From NCBI RefSeq assembly GCF_030418315.1, contig NZ_JAUHPV010000001.1, positions 186,001-250,000 of the forward strand: DNA of 64,000 bases, read 5' to 3'. Shown piece after piece: positions 17,969 to 29,639 of the stretch. The notes below the pieces were generated by a model that was not told the origin of the DNA, did not search any database, and saw only the letters and a program-made list of their open reading frames with translations. Source of the DNA: Demequina zhanjiangensis (GTDB taxonomy: Bacteria > Actinomycetota > Actinomycetes > Actinomycetales > Demequinaceae). The position numbers were made by a program, and so were the translations under genes. Position 1 is the first letter of the stretch, and every line of letters starts with the position of its first letter.

Positions 17969-20050
17969 TCAGCGCAGCGTGAACATGTCCACGCCCTCTG
18001 CCAGCTCCGTGGCGATCGTGGTGAGCCCCTCGACCGCGGTGCCCACCTCGGAGGCGCTGCGCTGAGCGTCCTGAGCCGAGTCGGACAGCTGGTGCGCCGC
18101 CGTGGAGATCTCTGAGGCGCCGTCGGCCGCCACCACGAGGTTCCGCTCGATCTCCGTGGTCGTCGCGCTCTGCTGCTCGATCGCCGCCGAGATCGACGAC
18201 TGGTGCTCGTCGACCCGCGAGATGGATCCCGCGACGCGCTCGACCGCGGCCTGCACCTCGGTCGAGTCCGCGGCCACCTCCTCGAGCACGGGACGGATGG
18301 TCTCGATCGCGTTCGCCGTCTGCTGCGCCAGATCCTTCACCTCAGATGCGACGACCGCGAAGCCCTTGCCGGCCTCGCCGGCACGTGCCGCCTCGATGGT
18401 CGCGTTGAGCGCGAGCAGGTTGGTCTGCGCCGCGATCGCGGTGATCGCCTTGAGCACCTCCGCGATCCTCGACGACGAGTCGCCGAGGCGCTGCGTCAGG
18501 TCTGCGGCCTCCGACGTCGTGTCGACAGCGAGGCGGGTCTCGCCCGTCGCCGACTGCACGTCGCGCGCCACCGACTCGATGGTGCTCCGCATCTCGGTCA
18601 TCGCCGCGGTCACCGACTGCACCTCGGTGCTCATGGTGGTCGCGGTCTGTGCCGTGCTGCCCGCGTGGGTCGCAGTCTGCGATGCCACGCCCTGCAGGCC
18701 ATGGCTCGAGCCGTTGAGCTGCTCGGCGGTGGCGTTCACCGACTCGGCGCCCGTGCGGATGCTGTCCACCGCGGAGCGCATCGCCAGGATCGTGGCGCCG
18801 AGCGCATCGCCCATCTGGCCGATCTCGTCCTTGCCCTCGCCCTTGACGTCCGCGGAGAGGTCGTGGTTCGCAACCTTGTGCAGCGCGGCGGTGAGGCGCG
18901 AGACGCGCCCGACGATCCGGCCCGACGCGAAGACGATGAAGCCGACCGCGACGGCGGCGACCAGGAGTCCGAGGCCCAGGAGCGACCAGGTGAGGCTCGT
19001 GATGCCCGCGTCCAGGTGCGTCGGGACGACCTGCAGGTCGGAGTCCATGCCCCACGCCGCGATGGTCCAGCCCCACGGCGCGTACCGTGCGACCTCGACT
19101 GAGGCGCCGTCGTTCGGCAGGTCCACGTGGACGTTCGCCGTCTCGTAGTCGACCAGGCCGGCGCTCGACTCGAGCAGGCTCGCCGCGAAGCTCTCGTCGG
19201 CTGCCGTCCCGGCCTCGAGCCCGGGCGGCGGCACGACCCAGTTCCCGTTGGCGTCCAGGACGGTCATGTATCCGTTCTCGCCGACGCTCACGAAGGACAG
19301 GGCGTTCAGCATCGGCTCAGCGACCTCGTGCTGGGGAAGGCCGACGAACACGGCGCCCACCACCTCGCCGTCCTCGATGAGCGGGCCGTAGGCCGTCACA
19401 TAGACCTCGCCGACGACGGTCGCGGTGCCATAGAAGGACTCGCCCGCGAGGAGCGCGGAGACGACGGCGTTCGGGTTGCCATCGGTGTTCGTCGCGCCGA
19501 TGAAGGTGCCGATCGCGCGGTCGCCGTCCGCGCCCGGCACCGTGGTGGCGATGCGCAGCATGTCGCCTTCGTCGTTCATGCGCTGGAAGACGGTGGCTGC
19601 GGCGCCGAGCATGTCGGTGATGTCGTCCACCACGGGCACCGTCGCGTCGAGCGAGGCGACCTGGCCAAGGTCCTCACCGCCGATCAGCATGCGAGGCAGC
19701 CCGAGCGTGGTGACGTCACCCGTGGTCTGGTTGGTCGCATCCCACGTCCGGTCGGCGCCGAACTCGATCGCGCCATGCTCATCCACGACGTTGTGCGCGA
19801 CGCGGAGCTCCGACTCCATGCGCGTGGTCACGCTCGCGACCTGTGTGTCGACGAGCGACAGGGCGGAGAGCGCAGACTGCTGCATCGCCTCGGCGTTGAG
19901 CTGGTCGACGTCCTCAGTGGCGGTGTCAGCGAGAGAGTGCGCCTGCAGGGTGCCCACAGCCGTGAGCGCTGCCGAGGCGCCGAGCACGGCGACGCCTCCG
20001 AGCGCCACCAGCTGCATTCTCAGGCTCGTGCGAAGGGAAGGGAGTGCCAT
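17969..20050 (-). CDS. Methyl-accepting chemotaxis protein with extracytoplasmic Cache-type sensor
   Basis: A 693-residue transmembrane chemoreceptor. TM1 is at about residues 12-32. An extracytoplasmic sensor of about 300 residues ([42 protein letters not shown]) resembles the Cache 3-Cache 2 fusion type. TM2 is near residues 350-375 and is followed by a HAMP domain. The C-terminal signalling coiled coil has the invariant hairpin tip region ([20 protein letters not shown] and the following [12 protein letters not shown]). It should signal to CheA/CheW and swimming motors, but no che or flagellar genes are in the window. It lies alone between terminator-flanked genes. Confidence 0.92.
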   Translation of the reverse strand: MALPSLRTSLRMQLVALGGVAVLGASAALTAVGTLQAHSLADTATEDVDQLNAEAMQQSALSALSLVDTQVASVTTRMESELRVAHNVVDEHGAIEFGADRTWDATNQTTGDVTTLGLPRMLIGGEDLGQVASLDATVPVVDDITDMLGAAATVFQRMNDEGDMLRIATTVPGADGDRAIGTFIGATNTDGNPNAVVSALLAGESFYGTATVVGEVYVTAYGPLIEDGEVVGAVFVGLPQHEVAEPMLNALSFVSVGENGYMTVLDANGNWVVPPPGLEAGTAADESFAASLLESSAGLVDYETANVHVDLPNDGASVEVARYAPWGWTIAAWGMDSDLQVVPTHLDAGITSLTWSLLGLGLLVAAVAVGFIVFASGRIVGRVSRLTAALHKVANHDLSADVKGEGKDEIGQMGDALGATILAMRSAVDSIRTGAESVNATAEQLNGSSHGLQGVASQTATHAGSTAQTATTMSTEVQSVTAAMTEMRSTIESVARDVQSATGETRLAVDTTSEAADLTQRLGDSSSRIAEVLKAITAIAAQTNLLALNATIEAARAGEAGKGFAVVASEVKDLAQQTANAIETIRPVLEEVAADSTEVQAAVERVAGSISRVDEHQSSISAAIEQQSATTTEIERNLVVAADGASEISTAAHQLSDSAQDAQRSASEVGTAVEGLTTIATELAEGVDMFTLR

Positions 20051-20263
20051 CGTTCCGGGTTCCTTGTCGTCGTCTGCGTTCGCGGTGCTTCGGTTCGTTC
20101 GTCCCCCCGGACAAGCAACCCCCTCAGATCACTCATCGACAGGTGACCGGTGATGTGAGCACTCAGTGGCAATTTGGTGCGTTCCCAGGGATGACGCGCC
20201 GCACTGTTCGTAGGCCTTGCCCGGGTCGGTGGGCGTCCGCTCGCTGGCGTCAGGCGCGGTGGA

Positions 20264-21448
20264 TCAGCCGGCGGCGAGGTGCGCGGAGACCGCCCTCGCC
20301 GCCGCGCGGGAGATCGCCGCGAGGGTCACGTCGCGGTCGAGCGCGTCCGGCAGGGGGAGCGGCGGGTCGTGCAGCGGAAGGGCGTCGTGCAGACCCATGA
20401 GGGCGAGCGCATCGGCGTCGGCATCGACTCGCCCCGCGATCGCCACGACGGAGGTGCGCGTCCCGGCGCCCGAGGCGAGGCGATGGGCGACCTTGGCCAC
20501 TGCGGCGGGCACCTTGCCCTCGGATGTCTGCGAGTCGAGCGCACCCTCGCCCGTGAGCACGAGGTCGGCGGATGCGAAGCGTTGCTCGGAATCCGTCTCC
20601 CGCAGCAAGGTCTCGAGCCCAGGTGCGAGCGAGCCGCCGATGGCGAGCACCGCCGCTCCCAGGCCGCCCGCGGCCCCGGCCCCCGGCGTCCCCGCTACCT
20701 CGGCCCCCGCGTCGGACAACGCCTGGGCCCAGACCTCCATGGCGGACTCCAGCTCGTCGACGAGCGCAGCGTCGGCGCCCTTCTGCGGGCCGAACATCCG
20801 TGCGGCCCCACGCGGGCCCAGCAGGGGCGAGGCGACGTCGGCCAGGCCCACAGGCGTGCACTCGAGCTGTGGAAGCGTCACGCGGGTGGGGTGCAGGAGC
20901 AGGGGATTCGTGCCGTGGGGACGACCGTCAGGCCAGAGCGGCTCCCCGGACTCAGTCCAGACGTGCGCGCCGAGCGCGAGCAGCATGCCCACGCCGCCGT
21001 CGGTGACGCCCGTGCCCCCTAGCCCGACGAGCGCACGGTGGGACTCCGTCAGGCGTGCCGCGCCCCGCAGGTGCAGTCCAAGGCCGAAGCTGTGCGCCGT
21101 CCTCGCGCGCTCAGGCGTCGGCTCGCCCAGCAGGGGCAGGCCCACCGTGTGCGCCGACTCGACCGCCACCGTGTCGCCGAGCACCACATAGGGCGCAAGC
21201 GTCGATCGACCCAGCAGATCGATCGACGGTGTGCTGCCCCGCGAGCCGTACGGCTCGAGCGCGGCCAGCGTGCCCTCGCCGCCGTCGGCCACGGGGACCA
21301 CGGCGACGTCCGCCTCGGGGGAGACCGCGAGCACGCCTTCGCGCGCCGCCGCGCACGCCTCCGCGCTCGAGACGGATCCCTTGAAGGAGTCCAGCGCGAC
21401 GACGACGCGCAACGGCCCCCGCCGTCCCCTCGCGCCGTCCTGCGTCAT
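20264..21448 (-). CDS. Glycerate kinase (GlxK/GarK family)
   Basis: A 394-residue glycerate 2-kinase-type enzyme that phosphorylates D-glycerate to phosphoglycerate. Family signatures are VVALDSFKGSVSSAEACAA at the N-terminus, PVADGGEGTLAAL, VGLGGTGVTDGGVGML, FGPQKGADAALV, GAGAAGGLGAA, and the C-terminal LTGEGALDSQTSEGKVPAAVA. ATG 21448 is chosen as the start close before the conserved region. An in-frame frame continues upstream through the xfp terminator and is not credible. A terminator stands directly before the start, so it must have its own promoter or rely on read-through from xfp. Confidence 0.92.
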   Translation of the reverse strand: MTQDGARGRRGPLRVVVALDSFKGSVSSAEACAAAREGVLAVSPEADVAVVPVADGGEGTLAALEPYGSRGSTPSIDLLGRSTLAPYVVLGDTVAVESAHTVGLPLLGEPTPERARTAHSFGLGLHLRGAARLTESHRALVGLGGTGVTDGGVGMLLALGAHVWTESGEPLWPDGRPHGTNPLLLHPTRVTLPQLECTPVGLADVASPLLGPRGAARMFGPQKGADAALVDELESAMEVWAQALSDAGAEVAGTPGAGAAGGLGAAVLAIGGSLAPGLETLLRETDSEQRFASADLVLTGEGALDSQTSEGKVPAAVAKVAHRLASGAGTRTSVVAIAGRVDADADALALMGLHDALPLHDPPLPLPDALDRDVTLAAISRAAARAVSAHLAAG

Positions 21449-21469
21449 CACGTCAGCATGCACGACAAG

Positions 21470-21507
21470 ACGAGGGCCCGCACCCCTCGCGGGATGCGGG
21501 CCCTCGT
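21470..21507 (-). terminator. Terminator downstream of phosphoketolase gene
   Basis: ACGAGGGCCCGCA (21470-21482) and its complement (21495-21507) give a thirteen-base-pair stem. It follows xfp on the minus strand. The sequence is nearly identical to the terminator after ackA at 30865-30904. Confidence 0.85.
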
Positions 21508-21528
21508 GAGCAGGGGAGAAGGAGCTCC

Positions 21529-23985
21529 CTACTCGTTGTCTCCGCCAGTGGCCGCCGTGGCCGACACGTCGGCATCCACGCTGCCGCGCGCGTCGGGCCA
21601 GACCCAGTTCGCCACCTCGGGAATATCCTCTCCGAACTCCCGGGCATAGCGACGGGCGGCGAGCCGCTGGTCGAAGAGCCTCTGACGAAGCGAGGCCGCC
21701 TTGGTGCCGAGGCTCGGCACGTGGTCGATCACGTCCATGACCAGGTGGTACCGGTCGATGTCGTTCAGCATCGCCATGTCGAACGGCGTGGTCGTGGTGC
21801 CCTCCTCCTTGTAGCCGCGCACGTGCAGGTTGTTGTGGCCGGTGCGGCGGTACGTGAGGCGGTGGATCAGCCACGGGTAGCCGTGGTACGCCATGATGAT
21901 CGGCTTGTCCGTGGTGAAGAGCTGGTCGAACTCACGGTCCGACATGCCGTGCGGGTGCTCCTTCTCCGGCTGCAGACGCATGAGGTCCACGACGTTGACG
22001 AAGCGCACCTTGAGGTCGGGCAGCTCCTCGCGGATGATGTCGACCGCCGCGAGCGCCTCCATGGTGGGCACGTCGCCGATGCCGGCGATCACCACGTCGG
22101 GCTCCTCGCCGGCAGGCACGTTGGATGCGAACTCCCAGATGCCGGCACCGCGGGTGCAGTGGTCGACTGCCTGGTCCATCGTGAGCCACGACGCCTGAGG
22201 CTGCTTGCCCGCGATGACCACGTTCACGTAGTCGCGCGAGCGGAGGCAGTGGTCGTACGTGCTGAGCAGCGTGTTCGAGTCGGCCGGCAGGTAGACCCGG
22301 ACCACCTCGGCCTTCTTGTTGACCACGTGGTCGATGAAGCCCGGGTCCTGGTGCGAGAAGCCGTTGTGGTCCTGACGCCACACGTGGCTCGACAGCAGGT
22401 AGTTGAGCGACGGGATGGGCCGACGCCACGGCAGCTCCTGCGACACCTTCAGCCACTTGGCGTGCTGGTTGAACATCGAGTCGATGATGTGGATGAACGC
22501 CTCGTACGAGGTCAGCAGGCCGTGGCGACCGGTGAGCAGGTAGCCCTCGAGCCAACCCTGGCACTGGTGCTCCGACAGCATCTCGACGACGCGGCCCTCG
22601 TGGGCCATGTGCTCGTCGTCGAACTCGGACCGGGCGTTCCACACCTTGTTCGTGACGTCCAGCACCGCCTGGATGCGGTTGGAGGCGAGCTCGTCCGGGG
22701 CGAAGATGCGGAAGTTGTCCGTGTTGTTCGCCATGACGCCCTTGAGGTAACCGCCGAGCACCTTGGTCGCCTCGTGCGGCCCGTAGCCGGGCACCGGCAC
22801 GTCCACCGCGTAGTCACGGAAGTCGGGCAGCTTGAGGTCCTGCATGAGCAGGCCGCCGTTGGCCTCGGGGCGTGCCGACATGCGCAGGTCGCCCTCGGGT
22901 GCCATGGCGGTCGTCGCGGGCAGCGGTGCGCCGTCCTCGTCGAACAGCTCGTCCGGCCCGTAGGACTGCAGCCAGTCCTCGAGCGTGTGGAGGTGCTCGT
23001 CGGTGTCGCGCGCCGAGCTCAGCGGCACCTGGTGGGCGCGCCACGAGCCCTCGGTGATCTTGCCGTCGATCTTGGGCGGGCAGGTCCAGCCCTTGGGGGT
23101 GCGCATCACGATCATGGGCCACATCGGGCGCTCCATGTTCGGGTTCACCTTGGCCTCGGCCTTGATCGCGGCGATCTCGTCCATGACCTCGTCGAGCATG
23201 GCCGCGAAGCGACGGTGGATGGACTCGTGCGACTCGTCATCCATGCCGGCCTCGAAGATGTGCGGCTTGTGGCCGTACCCCTTCATGAGGTCGATCAGCT
23301 CCTGCTCGGAGATGCGGGCCAGGACGGTCGGATTCGCGATCTTGTAGCCGTTGAGGTGCAGGATCGGCAGCACGACGCCGTCGGTGGCGGGGTTGATGAA
23401 CTTGTTCGAATGCCACGAGGTGGCCAGCGGGCCCGTCTCGGCCTCGCCGTCGCCCACGACGGCAGCGACAAGCAGGTCGGGGTTGTCGAACGCCGCACCG
23501 TAGGCGTGGCTCAGCGCGTAGCCGAGCTCGCCGCCCTCATGGATCGATCCGGGGGTCTCCGGCGCCACGTGCGACGGGATGCCGCCCGGGAACGAGAACT
23601 GCTTGAACAGGCGCTTGAGGCCCGCCTCGTCGTTCGAGATGTCCGGGTACGTGTCCGTGTAGGTGCCGTCCAGGAAGCTGGACGCCACCAGGCCCGGGCC
23701 GCCGTGGCCGGGTCCGATGATGTACATCGTGGGCTGCTGACGCGCCTTGATCATGCGGTTCAGGTGCGCGTAGATGAAGTTCAGGCCCGGAGTCGTGCCC
23801 CAGTGGCCGACCAGGCGGGGCTTCACGTGATCGCGGGTGAGCGGCTCACGGAGCAGGGGGTTGTCGAGCAGGTAGATCTGACCGACCGAGAGGTAGTTGG
23901 TGGCACGCCACCAACGGTCGATCCCCTCGACCTCCTCGGGGCTTGCGGCGTCGGTCGCGCGGTACGACCAAGGGTTCTGCATCAT
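21529..23985 (-). CDS. xfp: Phosphoketolase (xylulose-5-phosphate/fructose-6-phosphate type)
   Basis: An 818-residue thiamine-diphosphate enzyme that splits xylulose 5-phosphate (and often fructose 6-phosphate) with phosphate into acetyl-phosphate plus glyceraldehyde 3-phosphate or erythrose 4-phosphate. Conserved blocks are [55 protein letters not shown], the diphosphate-binding [19 protein letters not shown], and [20 protein letters not shown]. Length is normal for the family. GGAGG precedes the ATG pair at 23985/23982. Acetyl-phosphate feeds AckA and Pta, encoded about 7-10 kb away. Its promoter region shares two motifs with that of pta. Confidence 0.97.
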   Translation of the reverse strand: MMQNPWSYRATDAASPEEVEGIDRWWRATNYLSVGQIYLLDNPLLREPLTRDHVKPRLVGHWGTTPGLNFIYAHLNRMIKARQQPTMYIIGPGHGGPGLVASSFLDGTYTDTYPDISNDEAGLKRLFKQFSFPGGIPSHVAPETPGSIHEGGELGYALSHAYGAAFDNPDLLVAAVVGDGEAETGPLATSWHSNKFINPATDGVVLPILHLNGYKIANPTVLARISEQELIDLMKGYGHKPHIFEAGMDDESHESIHRRFAAMLDEVMDEIAAIKAEAKVNPNMERPMWPMIVMRTPKGWTCPPKIDGKITEGSWRAHQVPLSSARDTDEHLHTLEDWLQSYGPDELFDEDGAPLPATTAMAPEGDLRMSARPEANGGLLMQDLKLPDFRDYAVDVPVPGYGPHEATKVLGGYLKGVMANNTDNFRIFAPDELASNRIQAVLDVTNKVWNARSEFDDEHMAHEGRVVEMLSEHQCQGWLEGYLLTGRHGLLTSYEAFIHIIDSMFNQHAKWLKVSQELPWRRPIPSLNYLLSSHVWRQDHNGFSHQDPGFIDHVVNKKAEVVRVYLPADSNTLLSTYDHCLRSRDYVNVVIAGKQPQASWLTMDQAVDHCTRGAGIWEFASNVPAGEEPDVVIAGIGDVPTMEALAAVDIIREELPDLKVRFVNVVDLMRLQPEKEHPHGMSDREFDQLFTTDKPIIMAYHGYPWLIHRLTYRRTGHNNLHVRGYKEEGTTTTPFDMAMLNDIDRYHLVMDVIDHVPSLGTKAASLRQRLFDQRLAARRYAREFGEDIPEVANWVWPDARGSVDADVSATAATGGDNE

Positions 23986-24013
23986 TGCTGTCCTCCGTCT
24001 TGACGGTGACTTC

Positions 24014-24019
24014 AGGATG
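24014..24019 (-). promoter_or_regulatory. Putative -10 hexamer of xfp
   Basis: CATCCT on the minus strand lies within a block, CGTGCCATCCTGAAGTC (24024-24008), that is almost identical to the pta promoter (CGTGCCATTCTTGAAGTC). Start of transcription near 24007 would give a leader of about 22 bases containing GGAGG. Confidence 0.45.
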
Positions 24020-24041
24020 GCACGGTTAACGTTCACATCGC

Positions 24042-24055
24042 GCGGCCAAGGTCCT
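24042..24055 (-). promoter_or_regulatory. Shared box upstream of xfp (DevR/DosR-like spacing)
   Basis: On the minus strand AGGAC-CTTG-GCCGC. Its first ten bases (AGGACCTTGG) are identical to the box upstream of pta and differ at two positions from the corresponding stretch upstream of ldh. It ends 22 bases before the putative -10. Confidence 0.5.
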
Positions 24056-24149
24056 AGGATCAGGGGCGCAAATCGGGCGCGTGACGCGGTTTCGACGGAT
24101 TTCGACGACGGCGGCGCTCCCGTGACGCGAGACCTCAGGTTGCGCGCGG

Positions 24150-25871
<1,722 letters not shown>

Positions 25872-25990
25872 GGGCGTCCTCGAGGATCGGGACGGTTCCC
25901 GCCGGGCAGAGGCCTCGGGCGCGGGACGTGCATGGGTGCTACAGCTTCACGCCGTTCAGCGTATCCCGGCGTGTCAAGCGCGAGCGTTCC

Positions 25991-27853
25991 TCAGCCCAGC
26001 CGCTCCGACAGCTCGAGCCACCTCTCCTCGAGCTCCGCGTTCTCGTCCTCGAGCTCGCCGATGCGCTTGTTGAGCTTCGCGAGTCCCGCGAAGTCGGTCT
26101 GGTCGTGCATCAGCATCTCGTGGTGGATGCCCTCGGTAAGCTCGCCGATCTTGCCCATGCGGCGCTCGACGCTCGTGAGCTCCTTCTGCAGCGCCCTGAG
26201 CTCCGCGCCGCTGAGCGTCGGCGCAGGCGTGTCCTCGCCGCCGAGCACGTTCGTCACCACCGCCGCGGCCGCGGCCTGCGAGTCGGAGCCCGTCGACGCG
26301 TCGGGGCCGAACGTGCCCACCCCGCCCGAGCCCGACTTGCGCGCCCGCTGAAGGGAGACGTACTCGTCGACCCCGCCGGGCAGATGGCGCAGGCCGCCGT
26401 CGAGCACCGCGAACTGCTGGTCGGTGACACGCTCCATGAGGTAGCGGTCGTGGCTGACCACGATCAGCGTGCCTGGCCACGAGTCCAGCAGGTCCTCGAG
26501 CGCGGCGAGCATGTCGGTGTCCAGGTCGTTCGTCGGCTCGTCGAGCACCAGCACGTTCGGCTCACTCAGCAGCACGACGAGCAGCTGGAGGCGACGACGC
26601 TGGCCGCCCGAGAGTCGCTTCACCTGGGTCTTCAACTGCGCCGAGGTGAAGCCCAGCCGCTCAAGCAGTTGGGTGGGGCTCATCTCGTTGCCGTCGGACA
26701 GCGTGATGGAGGAGTACTGCTTCACGAGCGCGGAGACCCGCTCCTCGGCATGCTCCTCCAACTCCGCGAGCTGCTGGCTGAGCGTCGCGACCCTCACGGT
26801 CATGCCGCGCTTCACCCGGCCCGACGTGGGCTCGAGCTCGCCCGTGATCAGCTTCAGCAGCGTCGACTTGCCCGCGCCGTTCTCGCCCAGGATGCCGGTG
26901 CGCTCGCCTGGGCCGATGTTCCAGTCGACCTCGCGCAGCACCTCCTTGGCTCTGTCGCCGGAGCCGTAGGTGACGCCCGCACGCACCAGGTTCACCACAT
27001 CCTTGCCCAGGCGCGACGCCGCCATGCGATGCAGCTGGATCGAGTCGCGGATCGGCGGCACATCCTCGATGAGCGCGTTCGCGGCATCGATCCTGAACTT
27101 GGGCTTGGACGTGCGGGCCGGGGCGCCGCGGCGCAGCCAGGCGAGCTCCTTGCGCATGAGGTTCTGGCGCTTCTGCTCGGTCGCCGCCGCGATGCGGTCG
27201 CGCTCCACACGCTGCAGCACGTAGGCCGCGTAGCCGCCCTCGTACGACTCGACGATGCCGTCGTGCACCTCCCAGGTGCGGTTCGTGACCTCGTCCAGGA
27301 ACCAGCGGTCGTGGGTGACGACCAAGAGGGCGCCGCGGTTCGCGCTCCAGCGGCGCTTCAGGTGCTCCGCGAGCCACACCACGCCGTCCACGTCCAGGTG
27401 GTTCGTCGGCTCGTCCAGGAAGACGACGTCGTGGTCGCCCACCAGCACCTTCGCGAGGGCGACGCGACGCTGCTGGCCACCGGACAGGCTCGCGACGAGC
27501 GCGTCGGCGTCGAGGTCGGGCACCAGGCCGGACATGACGTCGCGGATCCTCGGGTCGGCCGCCCACTCGTGCTCGTCGGCGTCCCCGACGATCGCGTGCA
27601 GCACCGTCTGGTCCGGGTCCACGCGGTCGGACTGATCGAGCACGCCCAGGCGCGTGCCGCGGGCCGTCGTCACCCGGCCGCTGTGCGGCTCCTGACGGCC
27701 GGCGAGGGCCTTCATCAGCGTCGACTTGCCGGCGCCGTTCGCGCCCACGATGCCGATGCGGTCGCCGTCCTCCAAGCCGATCGTCGCGTCGTTCAGGACC
27801 GGACCGGTGCCGAAGTCGATCGACAGAGATTCTGCGCCAAGGAGATGAGCCAC
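25991..27853 (-). CDS. ABC-F family ATPase with C-terminal coiled coil (Uup-like)
   Basis: A 620-residue tandem ABC protein: GANGAGKST, LSGGQQRRVALAKVL and FLDEPTNHLDVDG in domain 1; GENGAGKST, LSGGQRRRLQLLVVL and VLDEPTNDLDTDM in domain 2. The C-terminal ~80 residues (LRALQKELTSVERRMGKI...LEDENAELEERWLELSERLG) form a coiled coil typical of Uup. Uup-type proteins influence ribosome function and transposon excision. The ATG is 45 bases from the divergent YdeI-like gene. Confidence 0.9.
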   Translation of the reverse strand: MAHLLGAESLSIDFGTGPVLNDATIGLEDGDRIGIVGANGAGKSTLMKALAGRQEPHSGRVTTARGTRLGVLDQSDRVDPDQTVLHAIVGDADEHEWAADPRIRDVMSGLVPDLDADALVASLSGGQQRRVALAKVLVGDHDVVFLDEPTNHLDVDGVVWLAEHLKRRWSANRGALLVVTHDRWFLDEVTNRTWEVHDGIVESYEGGYAAYVLQRVERDRIAAATEQKRQNLMRKELAWLRRGAPARTSKPKFRIDAANALIEDVPPIRDSIQLHRMAASRLGKDVVNLVRAGVTYGSGDRAKEVLREVDWNIGPGERTGILGENGAGKSTLLKLITGELEPTSGRVKRGMTVRVATLSQQLAELEEHAEERVSALVKQYSSITLSDGNEMSPTQLLERLGFTSAQLKTQVKRLSGGQRRRLQLLVVLLSEPNVLVLDEPTNDLDTDMLAALEDLLDSWPGTLIVVSHDRYLMERVTDQQFAVLDGGLRHLPGGVDEYVSLQRARKSGSGGVGTFGPDASTGSDSQAAAAAVVTNVLGGEDTPAPTLSGAELRALQKELTSVERRMGKIGELTEGIHHEMLMHDQTDFAGLAKLNKRIGELEDENAELEERWLELSERLG

Positions 27854-27885
27854 CCGACAAGGGTAGTCGCGTCAGTGGCCCTGCC

Positions 27886-27891
27886 TACACT
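27886..27891 (+). promoter_or_regulatory. -10 hexamer of YdeI-like gene
   Basis: TACACT followed by exactly six bases and ATG 27898: leaderless arrangement. Confidence 0.6.
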
Positions 27892-27897
27892 GGCGCC

Positions 27898-28476
27898 ATG
27901 GCAGCCCCGAGCCCCGACGAGCTCCTCTGCGTCGCCGACGCCCGCGCCTGGCGGGACTGGCTCGACCAGCACGAGGCATCGTCCGACGGGGTGTGGCTCG
28001 TCCTCGCGAAGAAGGGCACCACCGAGCCCACCTCGCTCTCGTACGCGGAGGCGCTCGACGAGGCGCTCTGCAGCGGCTGGATCGACGGCCAGAAACGGTC
28101 GCATGACGAGCGCACCTTCCTCCAGCGATTCACGCCCCGCAGACGTCGGTCCATGTGGTCCGCGCGCAACGTCGAGCACATCGCTCGGCTCGAGTCCGAG
28201 GGTCGGATGCGGCCCAGCGGGCGCGAGCAGGTGGAGGCCGCCAAGGCCGACGGACGCTGGGACCGTGCGTATGCCGGGTCGGCTGACGCCGTGACGCCCG
28301 ACGATCTGCTCGCGGCGCTCGACGCCGTCCCTGGCGCGCGCGCTCGCTTCGAGGCTCTCTCCCGGGCGGAGCGTTTCAGCATGCTCCACCCCCTGATGAC
28401 CGCGCCGTCGGCCGAGGTGCGCGAGCGGAGGATCGCGCGCGCCGTGGCGTCGCTGAGCGACAGCGGGGTGTCGTGA
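27898..28476 (+). CDS. YdeI/OmpD-associated family protein
   Basis: A 192-residue cytosolic protein. The conserved core is VWLVLAKKGTTEPTSLSYAEALDEALCSGWIDGQKRSHDERTFLQR (about residues 33-78) followed by FTPRRRRSMWSARNVEHI. This is the YdeI/OmpD-associated (bacteriocin-protection) family, whose biochemical function is not known. It is divergent from the Uup-like gene, with a leaderless promoter between them. A weak hairpin (28478-28502) follows the stop. Confidence 0.85.
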   Translation: MAAPSPDELLCVADARAWRDWLDQHEASSDGVWLVLAKKGTTEPTSLSYAEALDEALCSGWIDGQKRSHDERTFLQRFTPRRRRSMWSARNVEHIARLESEGRMRPSGREQVEAAKADGRWDRAYAGSADAVTPDDLLAALDAVPGARARFEALSRAERFSMLHPLMTAPSAEVRERRIARAVASLSDSGVS

Positions 28477-28477
28477 C

Positions 28478-28502
28478 CGTCCCGCCTCCGTGGTGCGGGA
28501 CG
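28478..28502 (+). terminator. Weak hairpin after YdeI-like gene
   Basis: CGTCCCGC (28478-28485) and GCGGGACG (28495-28502) form an eight-base-pair stem with a nine-base loop directly after the stop codon. Confidence 0.45.
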
Positions 28503-28560
28503 ATGCGGTGGTGACGGGCAGGGGAGGGCCGCATGTCCGTCGGCGACGAAGGGACGTCAC

Positions 28561-28947
28561 GTGAACATCAGGCAGGCAGCGATCGGCGCCGCCGCGCTCG
28601 ACGCGGGCGCGATCATCGTGTTCTCGGCCATCGGACGAGCGAGCCACGACGAGGGCATCCTCGGTGACGCCGGGCTTGGCCTCGCCACGACCGCATGGCC
28701 CTTCCTGGCAGGTGCAGGCATCGGCTGGGTGATCGCCCGCGGATGGAAGCACCCCTGCGACTGGAAGGCGACAGGCGTGCCCGTGTGGGCGTCGACCCTC
28801 GTCGGCGGGATGCTGCTGCGACTCGCGAGCGGTCAGGGCGTGCAGGTGTCGTTCATCATCGTCGCCGGCCTGTTCCTCGCGGCGTTCCTCATCGGATGGC
28901 GCGTCATCTCCGGCATCCTCGCGAAGCGGGCAGGCCTCAAGAAGTGA
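28561..28947 (+). CDS. DUF3054 family membrane protein
   Basis: A 128-residue integral membrane protein with four predicted helices (about residues 6-24, 44-60, 72-88, 96-117). Recognisable DUF3054 features are DAGAIIVFSAIGRASHDEG near the N-terminus and TAWPFLAGAGIGW in the middle. The family is found mostly in actinobacteria and has no known function. GTG 28561 is the start. The stop overlaps the GTG of the downstream glutamine amidotransferase (GTGA), implying coupled translation. Confidence 0.82.
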   Translation: MNIRQAAIGAAALDAGAIIVFSAIGRASHDEGILGDAGLGLATTAWPFLAGAGIGWVIARGWKHPCDWKATGVPVWASTLVGGMLLRLASGQGVQVSFIIVAGLFLAAFLIGWRVISGILAKRAGLKK

Positions 28948-29615
28948 GATGCGACGTCGTCCGCTTCGTCGCGTTTGAGCACCTCGGCACGTGGGAGGCG
29001 GAGATTCGCGCCCACGGCTACGAGGTCCGCTACCTGGACGTGGGCGTGGACGACGTGGGGGAGGCCGCGCGAGCCGATATCGCCATCGTGCTCGGCGGTC
29101 CCATCGACGCACCCGATTCCGAGACCTACCCCGTGCTCAAGGAGGTCAGGGCGCTGCTGGAGGCCCGCCGCGAGTTCCCGACGATCGGCGTCTGCCTGGG
29201 CGCCCAGCTCATGGCGCTCGCGGCCGGGGCCGAGGTCACACCCGGCGTCCGCGAGGTCGGCTACGGCGTCGTGGACCTCACCGACGCGGGCCGCGCGTCC
29301 GCCCTCCGGGCGCTCGACTGCAACCCTGTGCTCCACTGGCATGCCGACACCTTCGGCCTGCCCGACGGGGCCGTGCTGCTCGCGAGCAATGCCGCCAATG
29401 CGCACCAGGCCTTCTCGCTCGGGCCATGGCTCGCAGTGCAGTTCCATCCCGAGGCCGATCCGGAGGCGATCGAGCAGTGGCTCATAGGGCACACCTCGGA
29501 TCTGCGCGCGTGGGGCCTGTCCGTGACCGAGCTGCGTCAGCAGGCGCGCGATCACGGCGACGCCGCCACCATGGGCGGCGTGCAGATGATCCGCGACTGG
29601 CTCCGCGCGCTCTGA
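28944..29615 (+). CDS. Class I glutamine amidotransferase-like protein (second copy)
   Basis: A 223-residue GATase1 protein with C84 in IGVCLGAQLMALAAG and H168/E170 in VQFHPEADP. It is clearly paralogous to the protein at 14318-15004: the N-termini (RFVAFEHLGTWEAEIRAHGYEVRYLD against RHVAFEDLGCWEDELPRLGYEVTYLD), GIVLGGPI/AIVLGGPI and the tails align throughout. GTG 28944 overlaps the DUF3054 stop, so it is co-translated with a membrane protein, whereas the other copy follows an ABC exporter. The acceptor substrate is unknown. Confidence 0.82.
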   Translation: MRCDVVRFVAFEHLGTWEAEIRAHGYEVRYLDVGVDDVGEAARADIAIVLGGPIDAPDSETYPVLKEVRALLEARREFPTIGVCLGAQLMALAAGAEVTPGVREVGYGVVDLTDAGRASALRALDCNPVLHWHADTFGLPDGAVLLASNAANAHQAFSLGPWLAVQFHPEADPEAIEQWLIGHTSDLRAWGLSVTELRQQARDHGDAATMGGVQMIRDWLRAL

Positions 29616-29639
29616 GTCGCGGATCTGACGCCGGAGCCG

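Noticed and set aside
21721..24003. A 760-codon open frame antisense to phosphoketolase.
   Set aside because: Low-complexity shadow frame; no recognisable domain, and the opposite strand encodes complete Xfp.
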